DNA from: Flaviflexus huanghaiensis
GTDB lineage: Bacteria; Actinomycetota; Actinomycetes; Actinomycetales; Actinomycetaceae
Direction of reading: 5' to 3'
Assembly (NCBI RefSeq): GCF_014118685.1
Contig: NZ_JACFAK010000007.1
Span: 1-64,000, forward strand
Length of the DNA: 64,000 bases
Shown here: positions 1 through 9,518 of the stretch, piece after piece
Numbering within the stretch: position 1 is the first letter of the stretch
Layout of the letters: each line of letters begins with the position of its first letter
Made by a program: the position numbers and the translations under genes
The notes under the pieces: generated by a model
Told to the model about the DNA's origin: nothing
Database searches by the model: none
Seen by the model: only the letters and a program-made list of their open reading frames with translations

Positions 1-132
1 TACACCTCAGAGACCGAGCGGCGGGACGCGCTTCCCGGATGGCTGCACTTCTATAATCACCACAGGCACCACTCCGCAATCAGGGCCACGCCCATCAGCA
101 GACTGAACAACCTGCCTGGACATCACATCTAG
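1..132 (+). mobile_element. 3' end of an IS481-like transposase gene (cut by window edge)
   Basis: Frame 1 is open from the first base and stops with TAG at 130-132. It encodes 43 residues of the kind seen at the end of IS481-family DDE transposases: WLHFYNHHRHHSAI followed by TPISRLNNLPGHH. The catalytic part lies outside the window. The stop codon overlaps the stop of the convergent lactonase-like gene by two bases, so no terminal inverted repeat remains beyond the transposase. The element is therefore probably a remnant or has lost its right end. Confidence 0.8.
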
Positions 133-932
133 CTGTAGTGGCCGTTCGGCGCGATCTTCATCGATTTCCGCTGTTCGGCGTCATGGCCGAAGATGACCTC
201 GGCGCCCGTCTCCTCTGCGATGCGGCGGAGCTTCTCGACGGATTCAAGCCAGCCCACGGAATCCCAGACGATGCCGGCACCGATCGGAGGCGGGCCCCAG
301 GACGCGCCCATGTAGACGGCGTCCGAGGTGAAGATTTTGGTTCCGTCATTCGGCAGGTCGACGCGCAGGCTCATCGTGCCCCAGGTGTGGCCCGGGGTGA
401 AGATGACGGAGACCCCAGGAACGATCTCTTCGTCGCCGTGGACGGCCTCCATGTTGAGCCCATCAAAATCGGAGACAAGGTGGGCGCCCTTGAACGGACC
501 ATCGATTGTCTTAACACCCTCGATCTCATCCGCCTGGACAAGAATTCGGGTCTTGCCGTTGTCAAACATCTTGGCGTTCGCCGCGTGATCGAAGTGGAGG
601 TGTGACAGGACAAGAATGTCGATGTCGTCCGGAGTGAGCTCGAGGTCAGCCAGCGCAGAGTCAAGGAAGCCCGGGCCAGACGGCTCCTCTTGCACTGGGA
701 AGAAGTCATGAAACCCTGTCGGAGCCCAGCGCGACTCCCAGTCACGCGGCACACCGGTGTCCCACAGAATCTTGCCCTCCTCGGTTTCGATGAGAATGGC
801 ATGGGTCGGGCACTCTCCCCAGGCTGCAGGTTCGTGCTTGTGATGGCGGTCCTTGATCGTATTGCCAGCCTGGAGCAGGAGCCACGTGTGGTCGCACTCC
901 ATGATTCCTGTCGATAAGAAATGTAGCTTCAT
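129..932 (-). CDS. metallo-beta-lactamase fold hydrolase, N-acyl-homoserine lactonase-like
   Basis: This 267-residue protein has the complete dinuclear metal site of the metallo-beta-lactamase superfamily: HLHFDH at 111-116, His182 in PGHTWG, Asp204 and His250 in FGHD. The length and the HLHFDH motif resemble AHL-lactonase (AiiA-like) proteins, but many such proteins act on other esters or lactones. The ATG at 932 is chosen because GAGAGGA lies just upstream of it. Upstream of that ATG the frame stays open but overlaps the divergent regulator. No signal peptide is seen, so it should be cytoplasmic. The divergent GAF/PucR gene starts 100 bp away and is a plausible regulator. Substrate unknown. 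Confidence 0.85.
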   Translation of the reverse strand: MKLHFLSTGIMECDHTWLLLQAGNTIKDRHHKHEPAAWGECPTHAILIETEEGKILWDTGVPRDWESRWAPTGFHDFFPVQEEPSGPGFLDSALADLELTPDDIDILVLSHLHFDHAANAKMFDNGKTRILVQADEIEGVKTIDGPFKGAHLVSDFDGLNMEAVHGDEEIVPGVSVIFTPGHTWGTMSLRVDLPNDGTKIFTSDAVYMGASWGPPPIGAGIVWDSVGWLESVEKLRRIAEETGAEVIFGHDAEQRKSMKIAPNGHYS

Positions 933-1032
933 GGTGATCCTCTCGGGTCCAAGGTCGCAGATAGCGAACCATAGCCCCGACAATAACCGTGAACTGGCAC
1001 ACACTCCATGGGGGAAACTACACTCTTTCGGT

Positions 1033-2799
1033 ATGGACAGTAGAGACTTCTCCACTCGGATCGCGTGGCTTGAACATCGCAATCGAGTGCTCGAAGCAGT
1101 GACCGAGATCGCCTCACTCATGGCGGCTAATCATGACATCGACATGGTCCTTGACCGGATCACGTCACTCACGCGGGAGCTGACTCGGTCCGATCTCGCC
1201 TACATTTCGTTCAACGACGCCAAAGAGACGTTTATCCAGTACTCCACGGGGGTACGGACGGACGAGTACCGCCACATTCGCATGCCACTCGGCAGCGGAG
1301 TGCTCGGAAAGGCCGCAGTCGGTCACGGAACTGTGCAGACGGCCGATTACCTCGTCGACCAGGACATCATCCACCTCGACGATATCGATGAGACGGTCCG
1401 GAAGGAGGGAGTCCGCTCGATCCTCGGCGTCCCGATCATGGTTCATGGCGCCCTCCATGGCGCGCTCCTCATCGCCAACCGCCATCCCGGTGTCTTCTCC
1501 CCGACAATTGTCGACACGGTAACAACGATCGCCCACCACACTGCTGTCGCCCTCGACCAGTCCCGCAGATTCCGGGAGGTCAGGGCGGCGCTGGCGGGCC
1601 TCAGGGTGAGCTTTGATGACAGTGCTGAGCGCCTGCAAGCCCTTCAGACTGTCGTCGATCTCGACGCTCTCCTCAGCGAAAGTCTCGCCCAAAGAAAGGG
1701 GCTCGATCATTTTGCGCACACAGCCGCGAAAGCGCTGGGGACGGATCTCGCGATTCTCGATTCCGACGGATCACTCGTCGCACGAGGCCGGGTGCACTCA
1801 AGCCCCGACCTGCCGTCGTTTGCCGCGGAGATCAGTCGACTGGCCTACACGTCCGGCCGCCCCGTCATCCGCAATGGCTTGACCGCTGCCGCCGCCACAT
1901 CGAACTCCGAGCACGTGGGCTCCGTTGTTGTCTTCGAAGCGGTGCCAGATCAGCTCCTACCCCGAGTGACACGGACAGCTGTCTTCCTCAGCATCCTCAC
2001 TCTCTTCGAACGCACTCAACGAGGCGAAGAGCGACAGCGTGATCAGGCCCTCATCGATGATCTCCTTCAAAACAGGCGCCTGACCTCTTCGGGAACCCGC
2101 AGGCTTGAGTCTCTCCTGCTGAACGGCCCGGCCTCAGTGGCGGTCGTTCGAACAGGGAATGCGGCGAGCACCCATCTCGACAGAACACTGCGAGAAGCCT
2201 TCGCTTTGAGTACGAAGGAAAACGGAATCAGCGGTCACCAGCTCCTGGCTGTCGAACATCACGACCATGTCTGCCTTCTCCTTCCGAGAGGATCGGCAGA
2301 GCGGGTCCTGCAGAGTCTCGTCAAGCACGCGCACACAAGGAAACGGCAGATACAGTGTGCCATCGGCGGCGATGTCGCCGCCGATGCGGATTTCGCCCCC
2401 GCACATGGCTTGGCGCTCACCGCCATGGCCGCCCTCCAGGCACTTGGGCTTTCCCACCGCATCTACAGAGCTGACAACCTCGGCTCACTCGGAGTCATTC
2501 TCGCCGCCCAACGGGACGACCCTCACGCATACTCTCCGCTGACCGAGATCGAGGATCTCATCGCCTACGATGCTCGGCACGGCACGGAGCTCACGCGCAC
2601 GGCGTGGGTCTACACGGAGAAACGCGAGAACATCAAAGCGACCGCGCAGAATCTCGTTGTCCATGAGAACACTGTCCGCCAGAGACTGCTTCGAATCGCG
2701 GAACTCATCGGCCCCGACTGGCAGGAGACTCCGCGCTCTCTCGACATCCAGCTCGGCCTGCGGATGTGGTCGCTGAAGACTCGCACGCCCCTCACCTGA
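1033..2799 (+). CDS. GAF domain and PucR/CdaR-type helix-turn-helix transcriptional regulator
   Basis: The 588-residue protein has an N-terminal GAF domain (about 35-175), a long middle region, and a C-terminal PucR-type winged helix (about 515-575) containing the run [20 protein letters not shown]. Proteins of this build are DNA-binding regulators that sense small molecules through GAF. They often control catabolic genes. I chose the ATG at 1033 because it begins the conserved part. The frame is open further upstream, to 853, but that part overlaps the divergent lactonase-like gene. The divergent layout suggests it controls that gene and perhaps itself. The ligand cannot be read from sequence. 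Confidence 0.85.
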   Translation: MDSRDFSTRIAWLEHRNRVLEAVTEIASLMAANHDIDMVLDRITSLTRELTRSDLAYISFNDAKETFIQYSTGVRTDEYRHIRMPLGSGVLGKAAVGHGTVQTADYLVDQDIIHLDDIDETVRKEGVRSILGVPIMVHGALHGALLIANRHPGVFSPTIVDTVTTIAHHTAVALDQSRRFREVRAALAGLRVSFDDSAERLQALQTVVDLDALLSESLAQRKGLDHFAHTAAKALGTDLAILDSDGSLVARGRVHSSPDLPSFAAEISRLAYTSGRPVIRNGLTAAAATSNSEHVGSVVVFEAVPDQLLPRVTRTAVFLSILTLFERTQRGEERQRDQALIDDLLQNRRLTSSGTRRLESLLLNGPASVAVVRTGNAASTHLDRTLREAFALSTKENGISGHQLLAVEHHDHVCLLLPRGSAERVLQSLVKHAHTRKRQIQCAIGGDVAADADFAPAHGLALTAMAALQALGLSHRIYRADNLGSLGVILAAQRDDPHAYSPLTEIEDLIAYDARHGTELTRTAWVYTEKRENIKATAQNLVVHENTVRQRLLRIAELIGPDWQETPRSLDIQLGLRMWSLKTRTPLT

Positions 2800-2907
2800 C
2801 GAAAACCACCCGCGCCGATTGTGTGCGGACCGGCCATGTTCCGTCCGCTCTTCCCAGTAAGTTGAAGGTGGTGAAAAGTCGCGCTCTTTTGGAACTGGGG
2901 ACATGAC

Positions 2908-3933
2908 GTGAAGAAGTTGATGTGGATCCTGGGAGCTCTTCTCGTCATTGGCGCCGGGCCCCTGTTCTTTGATGACGAAGCTGAGACGCCGGACGCGATT
3001 GAGGAGACGACGGCGGCAGTCGTCGAAACGGAACCGACCGAGGATCCGGAACCACCAACCGTCGAAGCCACGGAAGAACCCTCCCCCGCCGAGACCGAAT
3101 CAGCTCGCGTTTCCCAGGATCCCGGACCGAACACGGCTACTGGGGACACCGAGGGCGAGTTGGCGGCCGAAGTCGTCCTCACTCTTGAGGTCAAGGGCCG
3201 CGCACCGAATACGGGTTACGATCGTGACCAGTTCGGGCAGCGTTGGGCCGATACTGATCGGAACGGGTGCGATACTCGCAACGACATTCTTGATCGAGAC
3301 CTCACGAACAAGACGTACAAGCCCGGCACGCGAGATTGCGTCGTTCTCACCGGAACCCTCGTTAGTCCCTACACGGGCGAGACAATAAGTTTCCAACGCG
3401 GCCAGGACACTTCCTCGGAGATTCCAATCGATCATGTCGTGGCCCTGTCTGACGCCTGGCAAAAGGGCGCCCAGCACATGTCTGCTGGCGACCGAGAGCT
3501 GTTCGCCAACGATCCTCTCAACCTCCTCGCAGTCGACGGCCGCAGCAACTCCCAGAAGGGCGCTGGCGATGCCGCGACATGGCTACCGAGCAACAAGCCG
3601 TTCCGATGCGACTACGTCGCACGCCAGGTCGGGGTGAAAGCGAAGTACGGGCTCTGGGTCACGTCAGCTGAGAAGGATGCCATTCTCCGCATCCTCGCAG
3701 ACTGTCCCGACCAGACGATCCCAGAGTCGGACGCCCACGTTCCGGTTCAGGCCGTGCCAGCATCACCGGAGCAAGGTGAACCGCAACCCGCGCCCGCACC
3801 CGCCGCTCCTGAAGATGTGTACTACGCAAATTGTACGGAGGCGCGAGCCGCCGGAGTGGCGCCGCTCTATGAAGGCGAGCCGGGCTATCGCATTGCGATG
3901 GACGGCGACCGCGACGGGATCGCCTGCGAATAG
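2908..3933 (+). CDS. secreted HNH-type (DUF1524) nuclease with C-terminal Excalibur domain
   Basis: The 341-residue protein starts with GTG and has a hydrophobic N-terminal segment (about 3-20), consistent with export. A Glu/Thr/Pro-rich linker follows to about residue 75. A DUF1524 nuclease domain occupies about 95-250, with IDHVVALSDAW as the His-metal core and NLLAVDGRSNSQKG typical of the family. An Excalibur calcium-binding domain ends the protein, with DGDRDGIACE as the last residues. Related actinobacterial proteins are secreted or cell-surface DNases. No immunity gene is adjacent, so a nutritional or biofilm role is as likely as a toxin role. Confidence 0.88.
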   Translation: MKKLMWILGALLVIGAGPLFFDDEAETPDAIEETTAAVVETEPTEDPEPPTVEATEEPSPAETESARVSQDPGPNTATGDTEGELAAEVVLTLEVKGRAPNTGYDRDQFGQRWADTDRNGCDTRNDILDRDLTNKTYKPGTRDCVVLTGTLVSPYTGETISFQRGQDTSSEIPIDHVVALSDAWQKGAQHMSAGDRELFANDPLNLLAVDGRSNSQKGAGDAATWLPSNKPFRCDYVARQVGVKAKYGLWVTSAEKDAILRILADCPDQTIPESDAHVPVQAVPASPEQGEPQPAPAPAAPEDVYYANCTEARAAGVAPLYEGEPGYRIAMDGDRDGIACE

Positions 3934-4147
3934 ACAGGTCTGAGACAGATGATGAGCGTCGCGTCCCAGCTTTCGCGCCTTTGAAGCGATCGCTACTCTG
4001 CCCAGTCCGCTCCAGACTCGACAAGGAGGAGCGGACTGGAATCGAGCGGGCGGCCGACGTCATTCAGACAACGAGCTAGGAGAAGGTGATGTGGAGTGTC
4101 CGACGGCCATTCGCTTTTCGGTGTGGTCCGGCAGGTAGGCTCGGGAC

Positions 4148-5197
4148 ATGCTTGCATACGAACACCAGAGCGATGGAATCATGCGAGTCGTCGAACGCGA
4201 CGATCCCCGGCCACAGGAGGGCGAGCTCCTCATCGATGTTGCCGCCGCTGGAATCTGTGGGACAGACCTGAAGATCGCACGCGGCGAGCATCGTTTCTAT
4301 CCCCCTGGTACGATGCGAATCCCTGGCCATGAAACAGTTGGCGTCGTTGCAGAAAACCGAAGCGGCAATGAACGCTTCGCTCCGGGCACGCCTGTCGCCG
4401 TTGCTCCCAATATTGCCTGCGGGACGTGTCGGCCGTGTCGCCGCGGATTGGGCAACCTCTGTGAGAACTACGAGTCCGTCGGCCTGACGTTTGATGGCGG
4501 GTTCGCGACCCAGCTCCTCATCCCCGCCCCCGCCGTGACGAACGGCAATGTTATGGTTGTGCCAGAGGGTCTTGATCTGGCGATCGCTTCCCTGACAGAA
4601 CCGATCGCCGCAGTCGTGCGCGGTCTGCGTCCCCTCACCATCACGCCAGATGACACGCTTCTCATCTGCGGGGCGGGTCCCATCGGCCTCATCGCTCTCC
4701 TTGTCGCCAAGCATCGCGGAGTCGGGAAAGTCATCGTCAGCCAGACATCACCTCATCGCAGGTCCATTGCCGAACAGCTGGGTGCTGATCACACGATCAA
4801 TCCGCGCGAGCGCGCCCTGCCTGAGCAGGTCAAGGACCTCACGGGTGGCGCCGGTGCGGACGCGATCATAGTGGCGACACCTGTCGGGCAGGTGTTCACT
4901 GATACTCTACATTCGGCCGCGAAGGGCGCCCGGATCAACTTCTTTGCTGGCTTGCCCTCCGGGAAGGGTGAGATCCCGCTCGACGCGAATCTCATACATT
5001 ACGGCGAGCTCGTCGTCACCGGCTCAACGGCGAACACGAATGCGGACAACGCGGAGGCACTCGACCTGCTCGCTGCCCAGCCAGAACTTTTCGCTCCACT
5101 TATCACCGCCACGTTTCCCCTCGAGGAGGCCGATCAGGCTTTTGAGGCCGCCAGGGGCGGCGAGCACCTCAAGGTGCTCATCGAACCTCGCCGCTGA
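4148..5197 (+). CDS. zinc-dependent medium-chain alcohol dehydrogenase
   Basis: The 349-residue protein belongs to the MDR alcohol dehydrogenase family (sorbitol or threonine dehydrogenase-like). Catalytic zinc ligands are visible in GICGTDLK and GHETVGV. The structural zinc loop has four cysteines (CGTCRPCRRGLGNLC), and the NAD(P) Rossmann motif is GAGPIGL. It stands alone between the nuclease and a DUF2254 gene, so the substrate cannot be inferred from context. The nearest ribosome-binding match before the ATG is weak. Confidence 0.85.
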   Translation: MLAYEHQSDGIMRVVERDDPRPQEGELLIDVAAAGICGTDLKIARGEHRFYPPGTMRIPGHETVGVVAENRSGNERFAPGTPVAVAPNIACGTCRPCRRGLGNLCENYESVGLTFDGGFATQLLIPAPAVTNGNVMVVPEGLDLAIASLTEPIAAVVRGLRPLTITPDDTLLICGAGPIGLIALLVAKHRGVGKVIVSQTSPHRRSIAEQLGADHTINPRERALPEQVKDLTGGAGADAIIVATPVGQVFTDTLHSAAKGARINFFAGLPSGKGEIPLDANLIHYGELVVTGSTANTNADNAEALDLLAAQPELFAPLITATFPLEEADQAFEAARGGEHLKVLIEPRR

Positions 5198-5282
5198 CGC
5201 GTCGCCACTGTGCAACGCTGACGCCCGAGGCAGTGGCGTTGTTTCTCGACATCCCGCTCGCATCGGGTGACAGAATCAGTTC

Positions 5283-6566
5283 ATGAGTGACGTGAACGAG
5301 GAAACGCGCCGAATCCGGGGATCCATTCCCGATATTCCGAGAAGGACCCGCTGGGGTTTGCTGTGGTCGCGCTTCTGGGCGATCCCTGCGGCAAGCGTTC
5401 TCGCCGCGATCGTTGCCGGCTCTTTGCTACCCCGGTGGGAGCGGGCGCTCGGGGAACCATTTCCGTTCGTCTTCGAGGGCGGACCCGATGCGGCTCGGGA
5501 AGTCCTGGGCACGATCGCTTCCTCGACGATCTCGGTAACAGGCTTGACGTTCTCGATCACGCTCGTCGTGCTCCAGCTTGTCAGCAGCCAGTTCAGTCCC
5601 CGCATGCTCTCCGGATTTCTCGCCAGCAGGGTTGTCCAGGCAACTCTCGGCATCTTCCTCGGCACGTTCATTTACTCGCTGACGGTCCTTCGATCCGTCT
5701 TGAGTGAGGACGAGGACATCGTTGCCTTCGTGCCGCGTGCTTCCGTTACGCTCTCATTCCTGCTCGTCCTCGGATGTGTCGGTCTCTTCCTCGCTTTCAT
5801 CCACCTCATTACGTCATCGATGCAGGTGTCGCGGGCGATATCAGAGATCGGTGAGGAAACCATGCGACTTGCCAAGCGTCTCTATCCGGTTTCGGTGGAG
5901 GACGCGGGGCCGATTCAGGGACCGGGATGGTCGCCACGCCCGGGCGACCCGAGAACGCATGTCACAGTAGAGGGCCATGGCTCACTCGTGTGGATCAACT
6001 ACCGCAAGCTCATGGCATGGGCGGATCGCCACGATGCAGTCATGACGATCGACCGGACCGTCGGAGACTATCTCGTTGCCGGTCAGCCTCTCCTCAGCAT
6101 CTGGTGGGAGGACGAGCCGAGTGAGTCCGACCTGCGGCAGATTCACGCCGCCTTCGAGTTGCGCACTGAGAGAGAACGGCATCAGGACATCGCTTTCGGG
6201 CTGCGACAGCTCGTCGACATTGCTGATCGGGCGCTCTCCCCCGGCGTCAACGATCCTGCAACTGCGGTTCAAGCTGTCCAAGAACTCCACCGGATCTTCC
6301 GATACCTCGTCACCGTCGTTGAACCGAGCCCGTACATGGCAAACAGCGACGGCGAGGTTCGCGTCGTCCACCAGCCACAGTCAGTCGCTGACATGCTCGA
6401 CGAGGTTGTCTACGAGGTGCACTTCTACGGCCAGAACTCAGCCATGATCCCCGGGCTCCTCAGAAACATGGTCGATGACCTCGAGACCGCCGCTACCGGC
6501 CACATCGTCTCCTCCATCCAGAAGACGAGGCGCATCCTGGAAGATGAGAAGGCGGAATCGGAATAA
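5283..6566 (+). CDS. DUF2254 family integral membrane protein
   Basis: The 427-residue protein has four hydrophobic segments in its N-terminal half (about 25-45, 75-105, 115-140 and 155-185) and a soluble C-terminal domain containing FGLRQLVDIADRALSPGVNDPATA, which is characteristic of DUF2254. The biochemical function of the family is not established. The gene is followed by two strong hairpins and then by the convergent dhaKL genes. Confidence 0.85.
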   Translation: MSDVNEETRRIRGSIPDIPRRTRWGLLWSRFWAIPAASVLAAIVAGSLLPRWERALGEPFPFVFEGGPDAAREVLGTIASSTISVTGLTFSITLVVLQLVSSQFSPRMLSGFLASRVVQATLGIFLGTFIYSLTVLRSVLSEDEDIVAFVPRASVTLSFLLVLGCVGLFLAFIHLITSSMQVSRAISEIGEETMRLAKRLYPVSVEDAGPIQGPGWSPRPGDPRTHVTVEGHGSLVWINYRKLMAWADRHDAVMTIDRTVGDYLVAGQPLLSIWWEDEPSESDLRQIHAAFELRTERERHQDIAFGLRQLVDIADRALSPGVNDPATAVQAVQELHRIFRYLVTVVEPSPYMANSDGEVRVVHQPQSVADMLDEVVYEVHFYGQNSAMIPGLLRNMVDDLETAATGHIVSSIQKTRRILEDEKAESE

Positions 6567-6575
6567 CAAGCAATT

Positions 6576-6638
6576 GGGCGAGGTGGAATCACATACCTCG
6601 CCCAGGGGGTAGGGGCAGGTCATTTGACCTGCCCCTAC
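6576..6638. terminator. pair of back-to-back hairpins between convergent genes
   Basis: Two inverted repeats sit between the DUF2254 gene and dhaL. The first has 9-bp arms (6576-6584 and 6595-6603). The second has 14-bp perfect arms (6609-6622 and 6625-6638) with only two bases between them. There is no clear T-run, but the position between convergent genes fits a bidirectional terminator. Confidence 0.7.
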
Positions 6639-6682
6639 TGATCTGCCGCGACACTCATCCCTTCGTGATGCGCGCGGCAGGA

Positions 6683-7315
6683 TTATGCGGTCTCGATCCC
6701 GTCCGCAATCGCGTTGAGGAGGATCGTGACCGAGATCGAGCCAGGATCGCGGTGGCCGAGGCTCCGCTCTCCCAGTGACTTCGCTTTGCCAACCTTGGCG
6801 ACCATGTCCTTCGTCGCCTCAGAGCCGCGTTCTGCGGCGTCGGCTGCTGCGCGGGCAGCTACCGGCAGGCCCTGCCCGACCGCCGCGCGTGCGGCCTCGG
6901 CGGCTGGGATCAAGGCGTCAAGCATGGTCTTCTGACCCGGTTCTGCTTTGCCGCGGGCACGGACCTTCTCGGCCGAGACCTCGAGTGCTTCAGCAAAGCC
7001 AGCATCGTCCAACACCTGGCTCGAGAGGCCCTTAGCGGGTGCGCGGAACATCGTCCCGAACACCGCACCGGAGGCTCCGCCGCTTGTGTTGAGAACTGCC
7101 ATGCCCACCGTTTTGAAGGCGTCACCGACGGTCGGCAGGTCAGCGTCTTTGAGAGCGGCGAGTGCGGCACCGAACCCGCGGGCCATACCGGTGCCGTGGT
7201 CACCATCGCCCGTGGCGCGGTCGGCGGCGCCAAGCTCTTCACGAGCGTCGACGATCGCCTGGCATGCGTCCGACAGGATCTGGCGGAGCTGTTCAGCGTT
7301 GACTTCGTCTGCCAT
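6683..7315 (-). CDS. dhaL: dihydroxyacetone kinase subunit DhaL
   Basis: The 210-residue protein is the ADP/ATP-binding subunit of dihydroxyacetone kinase. The conserved helical-barrel motifs GDGDHGTGMARG and NTSGGASGAVFG are present, as is the C-terminal GHRDPGSISV. It follows dhaK with only three bases between them, so the two form an operon. In PTS-dependent systems DhaL receives phosphate from DhaM. No dhaM is present in this window, so the phosphoryl donor cannot be assigned here. Confidence 0.93.
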   Translation of the reverse strand: MADEVNAEQLRQILSDACQAIVDAREELGAADRATGDGDHGTGMARGFGAALAALKDADLPTVGDAFKTVGMAVLNTSGGASGAVFGTMFRAPAKGLSSQVLDDAGFAEALEVSAEKVRARGKAEPGQKTMLDALIPAAEAARAAVGQGLPVAARAAADAAERGSEATKDMVAKVGKAKSLGERSLGHRDPGSISVTILLNAIADGIETA

Positions 7316-7318
7316 GCT

Positions 7319-8317
7319 TCAGCCCTGTGTGAACGGAACGGACTCGCAGGGTGCGTCGATGAGTTCGATGATCTCGTCGGTCAGCTTGAGGAGTGTGAGC
7401 GAGAAACCAGCCATGTCCTGCGAGGTGAAGTGGGCGCCGATATCGGTGCGCTCAACCTTAAGTCCGCGGTCCTTCAACAGTTCGGCGACCTTGCGGTAGA
7501 CGATGAGGAGCTCCATCTGTGTTGTCGCACCGAGGTTGTTGATGTAGACGGCGACCCTGTCACCTGATTCGAACGGCAGGTCATCGGCGACCATGTCGAC
7601 CATCTTCTTCGCCACCGCATCGGCGGTCATCATCTTCGACCGTTCGACACCGACCTCGCCGTGCATGCCGAGGCCGATCTCCATCTCGTCGTCGCCAAGC
7701 TCGAAGGTGCGTTTGCCGGTGTCGGGCAGGATGCCGGCGCGGACGGCAACGCCGATCGTGCGCGTGTTGTATTGGACGCGTTCGGTGACCTCTGCGGCCT
7801 CCTCGAGGGAGAGCCCCTTCGCGCAGGCGGCTCCGGCAGCCTTAACGACATAGAAGGCACCGCCTATGCCGCGACGTCCGTCGTAGTCATCAGTCGCGAC
7901 ATCGTCGCGGACGAGGACCGTCTTCGACTCGACGTCGCTGTCGTCCTCCGCCATCTCAGCGCCCATGTCGAAGTTCATGACATCGCCGGCATAGTTGCCG
8001 TACACGATGAGGACGCCGGCTCCGGCGTCTGCCGCTTCGATGGCCTCTTGGACGTGCTGTGGTGCGGGGGCAGCGAAGATGTCACCCGAAACTGAGGCGT
8101 TCGCGAGGCCTGGGCCAACGAACGCTCCATACATCGGCTCGTGGCCCGAGCCGCCGCCGACCAGGAGGCCGACTTTGCCTTGTTCGATCTTCGTCGAGCG
8201 AACCACTCGAGAACCTGGTTCGCGGGTGAGTAGTCCGTTGGAGATGGCGACCAACCCATCGAGAGTCTCATCGACGAGATTCTCGGGATCATTCATGATC
8301 TTTTTTGCTTGTGACAT
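7319..8317 (-). CDS. dhaK: dihydroxyacetone kinase subunit DhaK
   Basis: The 332-residue subunit binds dihydroxyacetone covalently through a histidine. The motif LGMHGEVG carries that histidine, and GGGSGHEP near residue 53 forms part of the substrate site. Together with DhaL it makes dihydroxyacetone phosphate for glycolysis. The ATG at 8317 gives the usual N-terminus (MSQAKKIMNDP) and is preceded by GAGG; the frame extends 15 codons further without family similarity. Confidence 0.93.
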   Translation of the reverse strand: MSQAKKIMNDPENLVDETLDGLVAISNGLLTREPGSRVVRSTKIEQGKVGLLVGGGSGHEPMYGAFVGPGLANASVSGDIFAAPAPQHVQEAIEAADAGAGVLIVYGNYAGDVMNFDMGAEMAEDDSDVESKTVLVRDDVATDDYDGRRGIGGAFYVVKAAGAACAKGLSLEEAAEVTERVQYNTRTIGVAVRAGILPDTGKRTFELGDDEMEIGLGMHGEVGVERSKMMTADAVAKKMVDMVADDLPFESGDRVAVYINNLGATTQMELLIVYRKVAELLKDRGLKVERTDIGAHFTSQDMAGFSLTLLKLTDEIIELIDAPCESVPFTQG

Positions 8318-8636
8318 GACTACCTCGTTGTTGTCAGGGTGTGCGATGGCTCGCGCAATCACGACACGCTTTCGACGTGTCCCCTCTCACAGTACTATCG
8401 GCCAGCCCGACGTGCGAGCATGACAGTTTCACATCTTCTCGCCGCGTGGGGCAGCGAGCACGGAATGTCTCGAGGACGGTGCCGTTCGCCACCTCGGGTG
8501 TTCGGGTGCGTTTGACGCGGAATGGCGGTGACGACAATGCAGGTGTTCTGCGCACGACTGTTCACTGCAAGGGGGTGCCGCGTAACGTCCTGTCGCACTC
8601 CCCTCGCTTGGTCATGTCCCGTGGAAGGGTACGCCC
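8318..8636. other. 319-bp intergenic region upstream of dhaK
   Basis: I see no gene here. The strand serving dhaK carries an inverted repeat GACACG-N7-CGTGTC at 8363-8381, about 45-65 bases before the start codon, and an AT-rich patch at 8391-8400 that could be a -10 region. The repeat could be an operator or a leader hairpin. The rest, which lies downstream of the minus-strand yggS-like gene across 8400-8636, shows no structure I can support. Confidence 0.35.
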
Positions 8637-9401
8637 TCACGAGTGGCCGCTGGCCTGCGGGGTGGGCCAGTAATCGCTGTCGGGGGTGGGGCGAGCTCCG
8701 AAGATCGATTGCCCCACACGAACCACGTCAGCGCCCTCTTCAATGGCGATCTCGAAGTCACCCGACATTCCCATCGAGAGCTCTCCGAGTCCGATGAGGT
8801 CGGGGTCTCGGTCTCGCGCATCATCTCGCAGCCGCCGCAGAAGCTGGAAGCAGCGGCGCACTGCCTCCTCATCGGTCGTGAAGATCGCGAGGGTCATAAG
8901 ACCGCGAACATTGAGGGCATCGAAGGGCCGCAAAGCAGTGAGGAGGCCTGGTAGCTCGTCCGGTTCAATGCCGTACTTCGACTCCTCACCTGAGGTGTTG
9001 ACCTGGACGTAGACCTCGAGACTGCGACCAGCGGACTGAAGTCGCCTGTCGAGAGCCTCAGCGACGCGGAGGGAGTCAAGGGCATGGAACTCGCGTGCGA
9101 AAGCGGCAACGTCTTTCGCCTTGTTCCTTTGAAGGTGGCCAATAATTGACCACTCAACCCCCGTGTCGATCAGGGCGGCGTGCTTGCGTTTCGCCTCCTG
9201 GACCTTGTTCTCGCCCAATCGTGTACATCCGGCAGCAATGGCGCCCCGAATCCGGTCCTCCGAGACGGTCTTCGATACGGGCAGGAGGCGGATCTCCTTC
9301 GGGTCTCGACCGGCTCGAGCAGCGGCGGCCGCGATCCTTCGCTTGACCTCGTCAACGTTCTTCTTCAACTCTTCAACCGTATGTGCCGTCGTGAACTCCA
9401 C
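8637..9401 (-). CDS. YggS/PROSC family pyridoxal-phosphate homeostasis protein
   Basis: This 254-residue protein is a member of the YggS (alanine racemase-like TIM barrel) family, which binds PLP and balances B6 vitamers and amino acid pools. The PLP lysine lies in LLPVSKT, followed by GENKVQEA and the later motifs IGHLQRNK and [11 protein letters not shown] chose the GTG at 9401 because AGGGAG stands five bases before it; an upstream GTG at 9455 would add 18 residues without family similarity. In many actinobacteria this gene sits near ftsZ/sepF, but here it stands between dhaK and the glycan locus. Confidence 0.85.
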   Translation of the reverse strand: MEFTTAHTVEELKKNVDEVKRRIAAAAARAGRDPKEIRLLPVSKTVSEDRIRGAIAAGCTRLGENKVQEAKRKHAALIDTGVEWSIIGHLQRNKAKDVAAFAREFHALDSLRVAEALDRRLQSAGRSLEVYVQVNTSGEESKYGIEPDELPGLLTALRPFDALNVRGLMTLAIFTTDEEAVRRCFQLLRRLRDDARDRDPDLIGLGELSMGMSGDFEIAIEEGADVVRVGQSIFGARPTPDSDYWPTPQASGHS

Positions 9402-9518
9402 ATCAGCTCCCTGTCCGCGCGCCCGAGCGCACTCATCGATAAGTTTTCCCGTCACCCGCGCCGCTGCTTCGTCGCTCAGTGATGAACGCAGTGTCGACAG
9501 CCAGCGGTGCGGACTGGC

